The position numbers and the translations under genes were made by a program. From contig JBEKYH010000364.1 in the NCBI GenBank assembly GCA_049511115.1, forward strand, positions 1 to 7,001: a DNA stretch of 7,001 nt, read 5' to 3'. A model generated the notes under the pieces. The model saw only the letters and a list, made by a program, of their open reading frames with translations. It made no database searches and had not been told where the DNA came from. The stretch's first letter is position 1. The number at the start of each line of letters is the position of its first letter. The stretch is from JBEKYH01 sp049511115 (GTDB taxonomy: Bacteria; Planctomycetota; Phycisphaerae; Tepidisphaerales; Tepidisphaeraceae). Positions 5,337 to 7,001 of this stretch are shown here, piece after piece.

Positions 5337-6134
5337 ATGAAGCGCGTTGACCCTGCAGTCACAGACGGGATGCGTGCATTCAAAGCCGAGGCGGAGACCA
5401 ACCGAAAGGCATGGAACCGGGTCGCAAAGAGATTTGGCGGGGTCTGCGCTTTGCCTGACTGGGGACTATTCGGCGAATGCGCGGGGGATGACCTGCTTGG
5501 GCCGCTCGAGGGAAAAACCGTGCTGGAAATCGGCTGCGGCAGCGGCCATTCTCTCGCCAAGGTTGCTCAGACCAAAGCTGACAGAATCTATGGCCTGGAT
5601 TTCTCATCGGCGGCGCTCGCCATGGCCTCGGAGTTAAATCAAGATGAGATCGCGTCGGGCCGTGTGACGTTAATTGAAGCGCCCATGGAGCAGGATCTGG
5701 GACTCCGCAATGTTGACGTTGCGTTTTCCATCCAGGCCATCGGATGGACGCTCGAACCGGCGCAAGTCTTCGAGAACGTCGCGTCTTACCTGAAACCCGG
5801 GGGAAGGTTTGTCTGGAGCTGGGGGCATCCATTATTCGGCAAAGTGCAATACCAGGATGGCAATCTCTGCGTCCGCGATTCCTATTTCAACGACGCGGTC
5901 TGGCGCGAAGAGGGGTGGAGCGACGCGGAGGCTGCCTACATGGTGACGCGCCCCATCTCAGCATGGTTCGCTCACCTTACCGATGCAGGCTTCCTGGTGC
6001 GAGGCTATCTGGAACCGCGGCCGGAACGGATTTCGAGCGCCCCCCAAGACCCTGCCCGATACTATTCACAGGCAAAGTTAAAGGTGCTGCCTTGCACGAT
6101 GATCTTCATCTGTGAGTTGCCGCTGGGCCGCTGA
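5337..6134 (+). CDS. Class I SAM-dependent methyltransferase
   Basis: A 265-residue soluble enzyme with the Rossmann-like methyltransferase fold. Motif I (SAM glycine loop) is VLEIGCGSGHS (residues 62-72), the ribose-binding acidic residue is D88 in YGLDFS, the adenine-side segment is APMEQD (115-120), motif IV is VDVAFSIQAIGW (126-137), and the post-motif LKPGGRFVWSWGHP spans 152-165. The opening EAETNRKAWNRVAKRFGG (18-35) is typical of a subgroup of small-molecule methyltransferases whose members begin close to that segment. Translation may therefore start at ATG 5370 (residue 12) instead of ATG 5337. AGGAA abuts 5337 too closely to be an ideal ribosome-binding site, so coupling to the upstream small ORF is plausible. 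An in-frame TGA at 5325 rules out a longer form. The acceptor substrate is unknown. Confidence 0.92.
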   Translation: MKRVDPAVTDGMRAFKAEAETNRKAWNRVAKRFGGVCALPDWGLFGECAGDDLLGPLEGKTVLEIGCGSGHSLAKVAQTKADRIYGLDFSSAALAMASELNQDEIASGRVTLIEAPMEQDLGLRNVDVAFSIQAIGWTLEPAQVFENVASYLKPGGRFVWSWGHPLFGKVQYQDGNLCVRDSYFNDAVWREEGWSDAEAAYMVTRPISAWFAHLTDAGFLVRGYLEPRPERISSAPQDPARYYSQAKLKVLPCTMIFICELPLGR

Positions 6135-6299
6135 ATGACGATGAGCGACCCGCACGCCGCAGCGTTACCCCGACTATATTGAATTTCGCCGCCCCCAAGT
6201 TGTTTGAACTAACCCTGCCGGGCGATGTACATCCGATTCGTCGGAGCGCACCGGCAGAATTCCCACCCAGAATACTGGCGGGGCAACCGTCCGATGGCG

Positions 6300-6305
6300 T
6301 AGAAT
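6300..6305 (+). promoter_or_regulatory. Candidate -10 box before the nucleotidyltransferase module
   Basis: TAGAAT (one mismatch to TATAAT) ends 7 nt before the GTG at 6313, so transcription would begin almost on the start codon. No -35 is visible. The geometry resembles the vapB promoter in this window. Confidence 0.3.
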
Positions 6306-6312
6306 CCATGAG

Positions 6313-6573
6313 GTGCTGCATTCTCAGGATGTTATCTTCGAGCGGAGCATTCTCCAACAGATTGCCCTGAATCGCGCCCGCACACCGACGGAACGTCTTG
6401 TGGCGATGTGCGATATGCTCGACGCCCTTCGAGCCATGGCGCCCCGGACACCGGCGGCTGCCGCGCGGCGCCTGCGGGCGTTGGCGGCCCGCGAGCAAGA
6501 ACGGGAGCAGTTTCGTGCCCAATGCCGACGATGGGCTGCCGCCCAACGGGCCAGCTCTCCAGCAAGCCTTTGA
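6313..6573 (+). CDS. Small helix-rich protein, partner of the downstream nucleotidyltransferase
   Basis: An 86-residue protein with no recognised domain name. Residues 8-42 (IFERSILQQIALNRARTPTERLVAMCDMLDALRAM) and 46-79 (TPAAAARRLRALAAREQEREQFRAQCRRWAAAQR) look like two long amphipathic helices. The second is very basic, so RNA/DNA binding or a coiled coil is possible. It lacks the R-x4-6-H motif of HEPN toxins, so it is not an obvious HEPN partner. The start is GTG 6313: the frame is open back to 6208 but has no ATG/GTG/TTG there, and no Shine-Dalgarno sequence is visible. The final 59 nt overlap the nucleotidyltransferase start in another frame, pointing to coupled translation. The pairing suggests an antitoxin or regulatory subunit; this is inference. 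Confidence 0.65.
   Translation: MLHSQDVIFERSILQQIALNRARTPTERLVAMCDMLDALRAMAPRTPAAAARRLRALAAREQEREQFRAQCRRWAAAQRASSPASL
6503..6507 (+). promoter_or_regulatory. Ribosome-binding site inside the upstream gene, deciding the GTG start
   Basis: GGGAG lies 7 nt before GTG 6515, inside the coding region of the small helix-rich gene. This supports an overlapping, coupled start for the nucleotidyltransferase. Confidence 0.6.
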
Positions 6574-7001
6574 GGCCCTGGTAGCCATTCTCAACGAACG
6601 GCATATCCGTTACGCCATTATCGGCGGATTGGCGGTTCTTCAGCATACGCGGGCGCGTACGACGGACGACGTGGACGCATTGTTGGCCGTTCCCCAGACG
6701 GCGATGCCGGGCCTGTTTGAATCGCTGCGCGACGGGGGGTTCAGCGTCGAAATGGCGAGGAATATTCGCGAGCTGCGCGATGAAGGATTAACCAGTCTCC
6801 GATTCAAGGATGTGATGATCGACCTGATGCGCCCGCTGATTCCCGCCTTTAACCACATTTTAGACCGGGCGGTTACGAGTCAGGTGCTGGGCAGGGATGT
6901 CAGTGTCGCTTCAGCGGAGGGATTGATTGTCGCTAAACTGATCGCCATGCGCCCCCAGGACCAATCCGACATTTGCGACCTGCTTGCCGCATATGCAGGG
7001 A
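6515..7001 (+). CDS. Nucleotidyltransferase-fold protein (MNT/AbiEii-like), truncated by the window edge
   Basis: 162 codons are visible; the 3' end lies beyond the window. The fold is shown by IGGLAVLQHTRARTTDDVDALL (residues 36-57): the GG (37-38) plus a D-D-V-D acidic pair (51-54) are the Pol-beta nucleotidyltransferase signature, with D103 in VMIDLM as the third metal ligand. The later segment SAEGLIVAKLIAMRPQDQSDICDLL (133-157) matches the ending of stand-alone nucleotidyltransferases of the DUF6036/AbiEii-like group, including K141 and the RPQDxxD motif. Such proteins can act as toxins or toxin modifiers by transferring NMPs to tRNA or protein; that role is family knowledge, not seen here. 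Start GTG 6515 is chosen because GGGAG lies 7 nt upstream and the next ATG is too far into the fold. Active-site residues appear intact. Confidence 0.85.
   Translation, partial: MPNADDGLPPNGPALQQAFEALVAILNERHIRYAIIGGLAVLQHTRARTTDDVDALLAVPQTAMPGLFESLRDGGFSVEMARNIRELRDEGLTSLRFKDVMIDLMRPLIPAFNHILDRAVTSQVLGRDVSVASAEGLIVAKLIAMRPQDQSDICDLLAAYAG

Noticed and set aside
6313..6573. HEPN-domain toxin partner for the nucleotidyltransferase
   Set aside because: No R-x4-6-H catalytic motif and too short for a HEPN domain.
6106..6594. 162-residue minus-strand open frame
   Set aside because: Overlaps the methyltransferase end and the small helical gene; Gly/Ser/Arg-rich and without motifs or start signals.

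Overview
The window is GC-rich, tightly packed bacterial chromosome with no rRNA, tRNA, CRISPR array, prophage or intact transposase. Several traits point to an environmental bacterium from a repeat-rich lineage: a three-gene-type (split) proton-translocating transhydrogenase alpha-1 subunit, a debranching-enzyme-like GH13 protein, a VapBC pair, several short conserved hypothetical proteins and GGGGACA/TGTCCCC intergenic motifs. Planctomycetota or a similar group is my guess. That is inferred from gene style only; no taxonomic marker is present.

Left part (1-2290, minus strand). The edge carries short tandem repeats (1-75) and about 150 bp of C-rich non-coding DNA. Three co-directional minus-strand genes follow, in transcription order: a conserved small protein of unknown function (2289-1924), an orphan antitoxin-like protein with an unusual tail (1829-1443), and the NAD(H)-binding alpha-1 subunit of transhydrogenase, pntAA (1365-229). 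The membrane partners pntAB and pntB should lie downstream of pntAA, but nothing resembling them occurs in the 228 bp available.

Middle part (2290-4373, plus strand). A divergent intergenic region holds a promoter-like -10 and a short dyad, followed by one large gene (2497-4188). It encodes a GH13 alpha-glucan enzyme with an N-terminal beta-sandwich and all catalytic residues. Its motifs resemble the glucanotransferase half of eukaryotic-type glycogen debranching enzyme (GH13_25/AGL), without the glucosidase half. After it comes a terminator-like imperfect hairpin of the widespread CCCTCTCC/GGGAGAGGG repeat type.

Right part (4374-7001, plus strand). This is an accessory-like strip. It holds a VapB/VapC toxin-antitoxin pair with a perfect TATAAT so close to the antitoxin ATG that the mRNA may be leaderless. 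Next is a 48-residue small ORF with its own promoter-like element and strong ribosome-binding site, directly upstream of a class I SAM-dependent methyltransferase. Last is a two-gene module: a small helix-rich protein overlapping a GTG-started nucleotidyltransferase (GG...DDVD motif) that runs off the right edge. The right-hand module is the best candidate for a poorly described system, probably toxin-antitoxin-like. Nothing else here clearly indicates a novel large system.
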